Shown here: piece after piece, positions 18,432 through 26,292 of the stretch
How positions within the stretch are numbered: position 1 is the first letter of the stretch
How the letters are laid out: each line of letters begins with the position of its first letter
NCBI RefSeq assembly: GCF_014645835.1
Contig: NZ_BMMM01000010.1
Span: 186,001 to 250,000 of the forward strand
Direction of reading: 5' to 3'
Source of the DNA: Streptomyces albiflavescens
Lineage (GTDB): Bacteria; Actinomycetota; Actinomycetes; Streptomycetales; Streptomycetaceae
DNA length: 64,000 bases
Position numbers and translations under genes: made by a program
Notes under the pieces: generated by a model
What the model was told of the DNA's origin: nothing
The model's database searches: none
What the model saw: only the letters and a program-made list of their open reading frames with translations

Positions 18432-19217
18432 TCACCCACCACCTCCTCCCAGCAACCCCTCGGCCAGCCCGATCACCACGGGCAGTACGCCGATCGCGAT
18501 GAAGGCGGGCAGAAAACACAGCCCCACGGGCACGGTGACCATGACGGCCGCCCGGCGTGCCCGGGTCGTCGCGGTGCGCCCCCACTCGGCGCGGGCCTCC
18601 GCGGCGAGCCGCCCGACCGGCACGGCGGCCGGTGCGCCCGACTCGCCCGCCCGCTCCAGCAGCCGCGCCAAGGCCCGGGCACCGGGTATCGACGCCAACC
18701 TCCGCCAGGCCTCGGCCGGTTCACCGCCGAGCCGCACCTCGGCAGCGCCCCGTGCCAGCCGCTCCCCGACGGGCCCGCCCAGGGCCTCACCCACGGCCTG
18801 GGCCGCTACGACGGGGCCCGCCCCGGCCGCGATGCAAGCCGCCACCAGGTCCGCCGCGAGCGGGAGTTGCCGGGCGGCACGCGCCGCGTCGTACTCCTCC
18901 GCGGGCACAAGTCGCCGCCGTCGGAGCCATCGCCAGACCCCGAACCCGGCCGCCAGACCCACCAGAACCCCGACAGGACCGCCGACCAGCACCCAGCCCG
19001 CGCACACCGCACCCGCCACGGGCAGCCCACGCCGCGCCACCTCCCGGACCTCGAAGCGTGGCCGCTCCGCACGCGCCTTCTCCGACGCCAGCAATTCCGC
19101 CAGCCTTCTATGCGCCCGCCGCTCACGCCGCGCCACCCCGAGCCACTGGACCAGCCACCCGAGCGCCAGCACCCCGCACGCAGCCACCCCCAGCCTGTGG
19201 ACAACCTCCGCGCTCAT
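18432..19217 (-). CDS. TadC-like type II secretion system F-domain membrane protein
   Basis: A 261-residue protein with transmembrane segments near residues 8-26, 60-90 and 225-255. A cytoplasmic T2SSF domain lies between them (LPLAADLVAACIAAGAGPVVAAQAVGEAL ... LLERAGESGAPAAVPVGRLA). It would form the inner-membrane platform of the Tad pilus with TadB. Its ATG at 19217 overlaps the TadB stop (ATGA). The DUF4244 pilin gene follows after about 70 bp. Confidence 0.85.
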   Translation of the reverse strand: MSAEVVHRLGVAACGVLALGWLVQWLGVARRERRAHRRLAELLASEKARAERPRFEVREVARRGLPVAGAVCAGWVLVGGPVGVLVGLAAGFGVWRWLRRRRLVPAEEYDAARAARQLPLAADLVAACIAAGAGPVVAAQAVGEALGGPVGERLARGAAEVRLGGEPAEAWRRLASIPGARALARLLERAGESGAPAAVPVGRLAAEARAEWGRTATTRARRAAVMVTVPVGLCFLPAFIAIGVLPVVIGLAEGLLGGGGG

Positions 19218-20065
19218 GCCGCCTCCGCTCCCCGCACGATGCGCAGCGCCCACCACAGCCCCACTCCCTCCAACACCCCGCCGATCAGCAGGCAGCCCAG
19301 GCCGGGACCGGTGTGCAGCAGCACGTGGAGCGGATCGGCGCCCAGCGCGGTACCGAGCAGGAGTCCCAGCACCGGCAGCCCCGCGAGCATCACCGCGGTC
19401 GACCGCGACCCCGCCAACTGGGCCCGCAGGTCGGCTCGTTGGTCCCGCTCCGCGCGCAGCGCCCCCTCCAGGCGGTCGAGACCCGCCGCCAGGCCCGCGC
19501 CCCGGTCCACCGCCACGCGCCAGCACGCGGCGAGTCCCACCAGCCCGTCGGCCCCTGACTGCCGCGCCGCATCGGTGAGCGCGCCGGGCACATCCCCGCC
19601 GAACTTCGCCGCTGCCAGCACCACCGCCTGCGCCTCGCCCAGCCCGCCCGAATCGCGCGCGGCCCTGAGCAACGCCTCGCCCGGCTGTCGCCCGGCCCGC
19701 ACCTCCCCCGCGAGGGCCCCGCACAGGGCGATCACCGCATCGCCCCGGCGCTCCCGCTCGTGTCGCGCCTGAGCGACCCGTCGTACCCGCCGGAGCAGCG
19801 GTACTCCCGCTGCTCCGAGAAGCAGCGGCAGCACGGACGCGCCCAGCAGCGCGATCACCAACCCGGCGACCACCGACCACCCTTCGCCCCGCATCCGCCC
19901 ACGCACCCGCCGCCATCCGACGAGCGCCCTCTCCCACGAAGGCGGACCGGTCGCCACCACCCCGCCGCCCGCGCACAGCAACCGGGCCCTCCGCGCACTG
20001 GAATCCCAGCCGCCCGTCAACCAGGCCGCCGCCCCGGCGCACGCCATGGCCGTCCCCACCGACAT
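19214..20065 (-). CDS. TadB-like type II secretion system F-domain membrane protein
   Basis: The protein has 283 residues from ATG 20065. An N-terminal hydrophobic region includes VVAGLVIALLGASVLPLLLGAAG. The T2SSF domain (DAVIALCGALAGEVRAGRQPGEALLRAARDS ... AGLDRLEGALRAERDQRADL) is followed by two C-terminal transmembrane helices. It partners TadC in the platform. GGGAG precedes the chosen start; a GTG at 20110 is an upstream in-frame option only 9 bp after the TadA stop. The stop overlaps the TadC start. Confidence 0.85.
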   Translation of the reverse strand: MSVGTAMACAGAAAWLTGGWDSSARRARLLCAGGGVVATGPPSWERALVGWRRVRGRMRGEGWSVVAGLVIALLGASVLPLLLGAAGVPLLRRVRRVAQARHERERRGDAVIALCGALAGEVRAGRQPGEALLRAARDSGGLGEAQAVVLAAAKFGGDVPGALTDAARQSGADGLVGLAACWRVAVDRGAGLAAGLDRLEGALRAERDQRADLRAQLAGSRSTAVMLAGLPVLGLLLGTALGADPLHVLLHTGPGLGCLLIGGVLEGVGLWWALRIVRGAEAA

Positions 20066-20119
20066 CTCACCAACTCCCGTCACAACGACCACTCCCCTCA
20101 CTCCCGTCACTGAACTTCG

Positions 20120-21376
20120 TCACGACAGCCCACTCCCCTCGCTCCCGTCCCGGAGCAGCCCCCGCAGCCGCTCCCATCCCCGCTCGTACACGAAGGCCTC
20201 CGTGCCCCACCGCAGCGCCGGCACCGTCACCACCAGCCCCGACGAGGCGCGCTCCAGCACATGCACCTCGGCGATCCGCCGCCGCCCGGCCCGGTCGCGT
20301 ACGAGATGCAGGACCACGGACAACGCCGCCGCCAACTGGCTGTGCAGGGCCGCCCGGTCGAGCCCGGCCGCGGTGCCCAGTGCCTCCAGGCGGGCCGGAA
20401 CCTGCGCCGCCGCGTTCGCGTGCACCGTGCCGCAGCCGCCCTCATGCCCGGTGTTCAGCGCGCCCAGCAGGGAGACCACCTCAGGCCCGCGCACCTCGCC
20501 GACGACCAGCCGGTCCGGCCTCATGCGCAGGGCCTGACGGACCAAGTCCTGGAGCGCGACGAGCCCGACGCCCTCCTGGTTGGCCGGCCGCCCCTCCAGG
20601 CGCACCACATGGGGGTGGTCCGGGCGCAGCTCCGCCGAGTCCTCGGCGAGCACGATCCGTTCCCCTGGACCGACCAGCCCCAGCAACGCACTCAGCAGCG
20701 TCGTCTTGCCGGAGCCCGTGCCTCCGCTGATCAGGAAGGAGAGCCGGGCGTCCAGCAGCGCTCTCAGCACCCGGTCCCCGCCGGGCGGCACCGTGCCCGC
20801 CGCCACCAACTCGTCGAGCGTGAACGCGCGCGGCCGTACGACCCGCAGGGACAGACAGGTGGAGCCGACTGCGACCGGCGGTAGCACCGCATGCAGGCGG
20901 GTGCCGTCCGGAAGCCGCGCGTCCACCCAGGGACGCGCGTCGTCGAGCCGCCGTCCGGCTACGGCCGCGAGGCGCTGCGCGAGGCGTCGTACCGCCGCCG
21001 CGTCCGGGAAGGAGACGCCCGTCAGCTCCAGTCCTGCATCCCGGTCGACCCACACCCGGTCCGGCGCGGACACCAGTACATCGGTCACCGACGGGTCGGC
21101 CAGCAGTGGTTCCAACGGGCCGCTTCCGACCAGTTCCGAGCGCAACCGCTCGGCCGCGCCGAGGACTTCGGCATCTCCGAGCACGCGCCCCTGCTCGCGC
21201 AGCGCCTGCGCCACGCGCGCGGGCGTCGGCTCGGAGCCGCTCTCTGCGAGCCACTGCCGTACGCCGTCCAGCAGACCCGTACGCCCCTCCAGGGGGCCCA
21301 CATGCCCGTCCCGCGAGCCCGTACGCCCGTCCAGTCCCACGCCGCAGTCCATTCCCGTGGCGCCATCCCAGCTCAT
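20120..21376 (-). CDS. TadA/CpaF secretion ATPase
   Basis: A 418-residue hexameric ATPase powering Tad pilus assembly. The N-terminal domain (about 40-180) precedes Walker A ISGGTGSGKTTLLSAL (about residue 220). Then come the Asp box IVLAEDSAELRPDHPHVVRLE, Walker B RMRPDRLVVGEVRGPE and the His box NTGHEGGCGTVHANAA. All key residues are present. The ATG at 21376 overlaps the stop of the CpaE-like gene. The gene order CpaE-like, TadA, TadB, TadC, DUF4244, TadE, TadG matches the Rv3660c-Rv3654c cluster of mycobacteria. Confidence 0.93.
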   Translation of the reverse strand: MSWDGATGMDCGVGLDGRTGSRDGHVGPLEGRTGLLDGVRQWLAESGSEPTPARVAQALREQGRVLGDAEVLGAAERLRSELVGSGPLEPLLADPSVTDVLVSAPDRVWVDRDAGLELTGVSFPDAAAVRRLAQRLAAVAGRRLDDARPWVDARLPDGTRLHAVLPPVAVGSTCLSLRVVRPRAFTLDELVAAGTVPPGGDRVLRALLDARLSFLISGGTGSGKTTLLSALLGLVGPGERIVLAEDSAELRPDHPHVVRLEGRPANQEGVGLVALQDLVRQALRMRPDRLVVGEVRGPEVVSLLGALNTGHEGGCGTVHANAAAQVPARLEALGTAAGLDRAALHSQLAAALSVVLHLVRDRAGRRRIAEVHVLERASSGLVVTVPALRWGTEAFVYERGWERLRGLLRDGSEGSGLS

Positions 21377-22467
21377 ACGCCCCCGCCCTCCACCGGAACC
21401 CGCTCCCAGAAGGCGGCGCAGAACCGGGCGAGCGGCCCCCGCGCCGCTCCTCCGGGTGGCGGGCCACCGTCCAACGGCGCGGGTTCGGCAGGTACCTCGC
21501 CCACCAGGGGCAGTCCGAGCAGCCGCGCCACCTCTCGGTCGTCCAGGCCCGGCGCGTAGGGGCCGCGCACCGCGACCCTCAGATCGCGCAGAACCATGCC
21601 GACCGCGGACGCCACCCGGCCCGCAGCCGCGATCGAGCGCAGGTCGGCGGGGACCACCAGGAGTCCCAGGTCGAGCTGGGCGAGGGCCTCGGCAGCGCCT
21701 TCGTCGATGCGGCGGGGCAGGTCGACGACCACCGCGCCACCGCGCCGTCTGGCGGCGGCCAGGACCGCTCGTACGGCTTGCGGCGGAATCGTGACGGTGT
21801 CACCGCGATCCCAGCTCAAGACCCGCAGCGCGTGCAGTTCGGGCAAGGACTCCTCCAGGGCGCCACCGCCGACCCGGCCGCGGGACGCGGCGAACGCCGG
21901 CCAGCGCAGACCTTCGGCCGCCTCTCCGCCCAGGAGTACGTCGAGTCCGCCGCCCAGCGGATCCGCGTCCACGAGCAGGGTGCGACGTCCCTCACGCGCA
22001 GAGGTGACGGCGAGCGCGCACGCCAGCGTGGAGGCTCCGGCGCCGCCTCGGCCGCCGAGCACGCCGACGGTGAGGGCCGGCCTGCCGACCCCTTCGGCCA
22101 CGTCGGCGATGCGGTCGACCAGCCATTGCTCGCCATCGGGCAGCATCAGGACATGGTCGGCACCGATCTCGACAGCCCGCCGCCAGACGCCGGAGTCGTC
22201 CTGATCCCGCCCAACGAGCACCACCCCGCTTCTGCGCGCGGCCCCGCGTACGCGCCGGGCGGCATCGTCGCCGACCAGGACGAGAGGCGCTGCCTCCCAG
22301 CCGCCCCTGCGCTCAGGCACTCCGTGGTGGACCTCCGGCCTGGCGCCCGCCGCCGCGCACAGGCGCAGCAGGTCGTCCAGCAGTTCGGCGTCCTCCGTGA
22401 CGATCAACGGTCCGCCCTGCCGCCCCTCGGCGGCGGCCTGCCGGTCATTCGTGATGGCTCCCGCCAC
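21373..22467 (-). CDS. CpaE-like / Ssd septum-site-determining family ATPase
   Basis: A 364-residue protein. The N-terminal receiver-like half (PLIVTEDAELLDDLLRLCAAAG ...) lacks phosphorylation motifs. The C-terminal half is a ParA/MinD-type domain: VGVLGGRGGAGASTLACALA is a deviant Walker A in which Ala replaces the usual Gly/Lys pair, then LLVDADPLGGGLD and VVVDLPRR. The family localises Tad machinery, and its mycobacterial member Ssd affects septation. The GTG at 22467 is chosen because GGAG lies 4 nt upstream; an in-frame start at 22605 would add an uncharacteristic basic leader. It is the first gene of the operon and is divergent from the HAD gene. Confidence 0.88.
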   Translation of the reverse strand: MAGAITNDRQAAAEGRQGGPLIVTEDAELLDDLLRLCAAAGARPEVHHGVPERRGGWEAAPLVLVGDDAARRVRGAARRSGVVLVGRDQDDSGVWRRAVEIGADHVLMLPDGEQWLVDRIADVAEGVGRPALTVGVLGGRGGAGASTLACALAVTSAREGRRTLLVDADPLGGGLDVLLGGEAAEGLRWPAFAASRGRVGGGALEESLPELHALRVLSWDRGDTVTIPPQAVRAVLAAARRRGGAVVVDLPRRIDEGAAEALAQLDLGLLVVPADLRSIAAAGRVASAVGMVLRDLRVAVRGPYAPGLDDREVARLLGLPLVGEVPAEPAPLDGGPPPGGAARGPLARFCAAFWERVPVEGGGV

Positions 22468-22893
22468 GATCTCCAGCCCCCTTCGCTGCTTCTTGCGCGG
22501 GGCCCGCAGGGTCCTCTGCGGACCCGCGATTCCCGCTCGTGTGAAGAACCGGCAACCGGCCTCCATATGAACGGCCGATACGAACCGGCCAAACGCGCCC
22601 GACAAACGGAACCGGCCATGAACTCGCCGCGAGGAACTTGCCGCGAGCGGAGCGCGCTGGAATCACGGTGCAGCGATCCCGGAAATCGTGTGGATCTTGG
22701 TCGATAACTGTGGACAACTCAGTGGTTGTGAATATCGCCTTCACCCATACCGGTGAGTCGTGTGCGACTTCCCGAGAGCAGTCTCACGACTACGTACAGT
22801 GACGGATCACGGGTGCGCCAAGAGGACGGCCAGATCGGTGGCAACAGGGCCCCGAGGCCGCGTAAGAGAGGGGAAAAACGCATCCGGACATGC

Positions 22894-22959
22894 GACGACC
22901 CCCGCCGGGGGGGAGAGCGGGGGTCGTCCCCACGGCCGACTCGGGGGGGGAGGAGTCGG
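22894..22959. other. Two G-rich hairpins in the Tad/HAD divergent intergenic region
   Basis: A perfect 12-bp stem (22894-22905 with 22917-22928) is followed by a 7-bp stem (22936-22942 with 22953-22959) whose loop is a run of eight G. The 608-bp gap contains no convincing gene. Confidence 0.5.
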
Positions 22960-23062
22960 ACCGGGTTAGCACGGTCGCGAACGATCCGTGACTTCCATGG
23001 TGTACCCGAGAGCCCTCTCAGGCAAACCCACGCGCCTCACCTTACGCCGAATGGTGGGCGCC

Positions 23063-23068
23063 TATGCT
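23063..23068 (+). promoter_or_regulatory. -10 box of a probable leaderless HAD-gene promoter
   Basis: TATGCT followed by 7 nt and the GTG at 23076, with TTACGC 15 nt upstream as a weak -35. Confidence 0.4.
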
Positions 23069-23075
23069 CAGGCTC

Positions 23076-23897
23076 GTGGAAAACCACTCCTTGCCTCGCA
23101 CAGCAGCCTTCTTTGACCTGGACAAGACGGTCATTGCGAAGTCGAGCACGCTCACGTTCAGCAAGTCGTTCTACCAAGGCGGGCTGATCAACCGCAGGGC
23201 CGCGTTGCGTACCGCATATGCCCAGTTCGTGTTCCTCGCCGGCGGCGCCGACCACGACCAGATGGAGCGGATGCGCAAGTACCTGTCCGCGATGTGCCGC
23301 GGCTGGAACGTCCAGCAGGTCAAGGAGATCGTCGCCGAGACGCTGCACGACCTGATCGACCCGATCATCTACGACGAGGCCGCGTCCCTCATCGAGGAGC
23401 ACCACACCGCGGGGCGCGACGTCGTGATCGTGTCCACGTCCGGAACGGAGGTGGTCGAGCCGATCGGTGAACTGCTGGGCGCGGACCGGGTGGTGGCGAC
23501 CCGCATGGTTGTGGGCGAGGACGGCTGCTTCACCGGCGAGGTGGAGTACTACGCCTACGGGCCGACGAAGGCCGAGGCGATCAAGGAGCTGGCCGTGTCC
23601 GAGGGGTACGACCTCGAGGGCTGCTACGCCTACAGCGACTCGGCGACGGACCTGCCGATGCTGGAGTCCGTCGGCCACCCGCACGCGGTCAATCCGGGCC
23701 GCGCGCTTCGCCGCGAGGCACTCGCCCGGTCATGGCCGATTCTGGACTTCCACCGCCCGGTCCGGTTGAAGCAGCGGCTGCCCACCCTGTCCGTACCGCC
23801 CCGTCCGGCGCTCGTCGCGGCGGCCGCCATAGGCGCGGCGGCGGCCACGGCAGGGCTCGTCTGGTACGCCAGTCGACGCCGCGCGACCGCGATGTGA
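23076..23897 (+). CDS. HAD-IB family phosphatase (SerB-like) with C-terminal membrane helix
   Basis: A 273-residue haloacid dehalogenase-type phosphatase. Motif I is AFFDLDKTVIAKS (nucleophile Asp and general acid Asp), motif II is VIVSTSGTE, motif III Lys lies in YGPTKAEAI, and motif IV is YSDSATDLPML. The last 30 residues form a hydrophobic helix followed by RRRATAM, suggesting membrane anchoring. The substrate is unknown. The GTG at 23076 is chosen because a TATGCT box precedes it by 7 nt; the in-frame ATG at 23064 lies inside that box. The same family member (Rv3661) sits beside the CpaE-like gene in mycobacteria. Confidence 0.88.
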   Translation: MENHSLPRTAAFFDLDKTVIAKSSTLTFSKSFYQGGLINRRAALRTAYAQFVFLAGGADHDQMERMRKYLSAMCRGWNVQQVKEIVAETLHDLIDPIIYDEAASLIEEHHTAGRDVVIVSTSGTEVVEPIGELLGADRVVATRMVVGEDGCFTGEVEYYAYGPTKAEAIKELAVSEGYDLEGCYAYSDSATDLPMLESVGHPHAVNPGRALRREALARSWPILDFHRPVRLKQRLPTLSVPPRPALVAAAAIGAAAATAGLVWYASRRRATAM

Positions 23898-24009
23898 TCA
23901 CGTCACCATGGGGCGGACAGCGCATTCAGGTGCGGTTCACACCCGTTTGAACCTAAAAGTAAAGAAGTGCAGTCAGGGCTTCCGCTTCCTCGGGACCTGG
24001 AGTACAAAG

Positions 24010-24239
24010 GGGTTAACGGCCCGCGAGACCAAGGACATCCGAGAGGATCACCTTTAAACGCAACCAAGGCCCCACGGACCGAGCATGAACGCCGAGCACC
24101 CACGCGACGTCGACCCGTCGATTACGGGCCAGCCGCACCAGGCCACGGGCCACAGTTCCCGACCTGATGGGCAACATATCGAGGACGCTTGGTAACCCGG
24201 TGAGCATGCCAGCGGCGGTACGAGAACTCGTACCGCCGC
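24010..24239 (+). ncRNA. Candidate 6S-like RNA (scr3559-type)
   Basis: S. coelicolor carries a 6S-like RNA, scr3559, next to SCO3559; the flanking genes here appear to be the SCO3558 and SCO3559 equivalents. The 434-bp gap has no convincing gene. It shows GGGTTA (24010) pairing with TAACCC (24193) and ACCAAG (24028) with CTTGGT (24188), giving a closed rod around an open middle. A 13-bp stem follows at 24212-24239. Exact ends and strand are not proven; TACAAA at 24003 is a possible -10. Confidence 0.5.
24212..24239 (+). terminator. Strong palindromic hairpin after the 6S-like region
   Basis: A 13-bp inverted repeat with an AA centre (effectively a short terminal loop). It probably ends the 6S-like transcript. 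Confidence 0.5.
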
Positions 24240-24279
24240 AACCCTGTTCAGGGAGTCTTCCGCCCTCCAGAGGGAGCTT

Positions 24280-24301
24280 TCGCCCTCCTAGTGGAGGGCG
24301 A
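24280..24301. terminator. Hairpin downstream of the Fic-like gene
   Basis: A perfect 9-bp stem with loop TAGT, 30 bp past the Fic-like stop. Two smaller CCCTC-type stems precede it on the plus strand. It may end transcription from either side. Confidence 0.45.
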
Positions 24302-24331
24302 TTCTCTTGTGGACGGCGATTTTCGAGCTTC

Positions 24332-25156
24332 TCACGCCGCCCCGCGCTGAAGCGCCTCGCAGACGGCCGTCGACTCCCTCACGCCCAGTTCAACCGCCTT
24401 GCCGCAGTGGGCGATCCAGGCCGCCATGCCTTCCGGGGTACCGGAGGCGTAGCCGTCCAGGGCCGCCGCATAGGCCGCGCGGCCGAGTTCGGCGTGACCG
24501 ACCTCCGCAGGACAGATCGACTTCGGGTCCAGGCCGCTGCCGACCAGGACGATCCGTTCGGCCGCGCGCGCGACGAGGCCGTTGTGGGAGGTGAAGGGAC
24601 GCAGCGCCAGCAGTTCACCGTGGACGACGGCCGCAGTCACCAGTGCGGGGGCCGAACCACCCGCGATGATCAGCTGCGAGAGGCCTTCGAGACGCCCGGC
24701 CACCTCGTGCGCGTCCGGAAGCGGCAGCTCGACGAGGGGCTCGTCCACCGGTTCGCCGTCCTGTCGCGGCCGGCCGACCTCGTCGCCCTTGTCCGCGGCC
24801 GCCACCAGATGCAGCCGGGCCAGCACGCGAAGGGGCGACTGCCGCCAGATGGACAGGAGTTGGCCCGCCTCGGCGGTCAGCCTGAGGGCCGCGCCGACCG
24901 TCCGGGCCTCGTCCTCCGCGCTGAAGTCGGTGCGGCGGCGTACCTCTTCGAGGGCCCAGTCGGCACCGGACAGCGCCGCGGAGCCACGCGCGCCGCGCAG
25001 TGCCGCCTCGGACGTGATCTCGTTGCTGCGGCGCCGCATGATCCGGTGCCCGTAGACCCGGTCCACGGCCTTGCGGACGGACTCCACGGATTCGGCCACT
25101 CCGGGAAGCGACCCCAGGGCCGCGAGCGGATCGGCGGTCGCGCCTGTCGTACTCAT
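24332..25156 (-). CDS. Fic/DOC-like protein with degenerate motif
   Basis: A 274-residue, mostly helical, Ala-rich protein, often annotated only as hypothetical or oxidoreductase. The segment VVHGELLALRPFTSHNGLVARAAERIVL aligns with the Fic core motif HPFxDGNGRxxR. It keeps the PF, N-G and distal Arg but lacks the catalytic His and the second Gly-Arg, so AMP transfer is doubtful. The ATG at 25156 follows a TAGTGT box by 7 nt with no Shine-Dalgarno, supporting a leaderless start. It is divergent from the ATPase gene at 25258 with about 100 bp between. The mycobacterial neighbour Rv3662c is probably its counterpart. Confidence 0.7.
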   Translation of the reverse strand: MSTTGATADPLAALGSLPGVAESVESVRKAVDRVYGHRIMRRRSNEITSEAALRGARGSAALSGADWALEEVRRRTDFSAEDEARTVGAALRLTAEAGQLLSIWRQSPLRVLARLHLVAAADKGDEVGRPRQDGEPVDEPLVELPLPDAHEVAGRLEGLSQLIIAGGSAPALVTAAVVHGELLALRPFTSHNGLVARAAERIVLVGSGLDPKSICPAEVGHAELGRAAYAAALDGYASGTPEGMAAWIAHCGKAVELGVRESTAVCEALQRGAA

Positions 25157-25163
25157 GAGTACG

Positions 25164-25169
25164 ACACTA
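25164..25169 (-). promoter_or_regulatory. -10 box of a probable leaderless promoter (Fic-like gene)
   Basis: TAGTGT on the minus strand, 7 nt before the ATG at 25156. Confidence 0.4.
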
Positions 25170-25243
25170 CGCAACCTGGCGGCCTGCCCCACGAAGGAGT
25201 GGTCTTCTTCACGTACCGCAGACACCCTGAGCAATCACCCCAC

Positions 25244-25249
25244 TACTCT
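25244..25249 (+). promoter_or_regulatory. -10 box of a probable leaderless promoter (ATPase gene)
   Basis: TACTCT, 8 nt before the ATG at 25258, with no ribosome binding site between. Confidence 0.35.
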
Positions 25250-25257
25250 TTGTGAAC

Positions 25258-26238
25258 ATGAAAATTGCTTTCGTAGGGAAGGGCGGCAGCGGCAAGACAA
25301 CCCTGTCCTCGCTCTTCGTCCGCCACCTCGCGTCCTCCGGTTCGCCGGTCGTCGCGGTGGACGCCGACATCAACCAGCACCTGGGCGCCGCGCTCGGCCT
25401 CGACGAGACGGACGCAGCCGGACTGCCCGCGATGGGCGAGCGGCTGTCCCTGATCAAGGACTACCTGCGCGGCTCCAACCCGCGCATCGAGTCAGTCGAG
25501 ACGATGATCAAGACGACCCCGCCCGGTGAGGGATCGCGGCTGCTGCGGGTACGCGAGAACAATCCGGTGTACGACGCCCTCGCGCGTCCGGTGGAACTCG
25601 ACGGCGGCGCCGTCCGTTTGATGGTCACCGGCCCGTTCACCGAGGCCGATTTGGGAGTGGCGTGCTACCACTCCAAGACCGGTGCAGTGGAGCTCTGCCT
25701 GAACCATCTCGTCGACGGCCGGAGCGAGTACGTCGTCGTCGACATGACGGCGGGCTCCGACTCCTTCGCGTCCGGCCTGTTCACCCGCTTCGACATCACG
25801 TTCCTGGTCGCCGAGCCGACGCGGAAGGGGGTCTCCGTCTATCGCCAGTACAAGGAGTACGCCCGCGACTTCGGCGTCATCCTGAAGGTCGTCGGCAACA
25901 AGGTGCAGGGCCAGGACGACATCGACTTCCTCCGCGCCGAAGTCGGTGACGACCTCCTGGTCACCGTCGGGCACTCGGACTGGGTGCGCGCCATGGAGAA
26001 AGGCCGCCCGCCCCGGTTCGAGTTCCTGGAAGAGGCCAACCGCCGCTCCCTGCGCGCCTTGCACACCGCAGCGGACGCCACATACGAACTGCGCGACTGG
26101 GAGCGTTACACGCACCAGATGGTGCACTTCCACTTGAAGAACGCGCGCAGTTGGGGCAACACGAAAACCGGGGCGGACCTGGCCGCGCAGATCGACCCCG
26201 GTTTCGTACTCGGCGAGGGCCTGGTGGCCACGGCTTGA
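25258..26238 (+). CDS. CooC/MinD-like P-loop ATPase
   Basis: A 326-residue SIMIBI-class ATPase. It begins MKIAFVGKGGSGKTTLSSLF, a deviant Walker A with the signature Lys, then VVAVDADINQHLGAALG and YVVVDMTAGSDSF (Walker B-like). Relatives insert metals into enzymes (CooC for CODH nickel) or act in positioning. No metalloenzyme partner is encoded nearby, so the role is unknown. The GTG at 25252 is also in frame; the ATG at 25258 is preferred because it lies 8 nt after TACTCT and directly starts the conserved fold. It is followed convergently by the deacetylase lipoprotein. Confidence 0.82.
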   Translation: MKIAFVGKGGSGKTTLSSLFVRHLASSGSPVVAVDADINQHLGAALGLDETDAAGLPAMGERLSLIKDYLRGSNPRIESVETMIKTTPPGEGSRLLRVRENNPVYDALARPVELDGGAVRLMVTGPFTEADLGVACYHSKTGAVELCLNHLVDGRSEYVVVDMTAGSDSFASGLFTRFDITFLVAEPTRKGVSVYRQYKEYARDFGVILKVVGNKVQGQDDIDFLRAEVGDDLLVTVGHSDWVRAMEKGRPPRFEFLEEANRRSLRALHTAADATYELRDWERYTHQMVHFHLKNARSWGNTKTGADLAAQIDPGFVLGEGLVATA

Positions 26239-26292
26239 GCCGCCGACCCGCGGGGGACCGCTGCGGCTCGGGCCGGGGGCCTGGGGCCGCCG

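Noticed and set aside
18432..20042. Single 536-residue TadB-TadC fusion
   Set aside because: The frame is open by chance upstream of 19217; the TadB motifs are in another frame and end in an ATGA overlap with TadC.
24085..24195. 36-residue frame (MNAEHPRDVDP...) followed by a hairpin
   Set aside because: It lies within the candidate 6S-like RNA, has no ribosome binding site and overlaps the closing stem; it is more likely part of a structured RNA.
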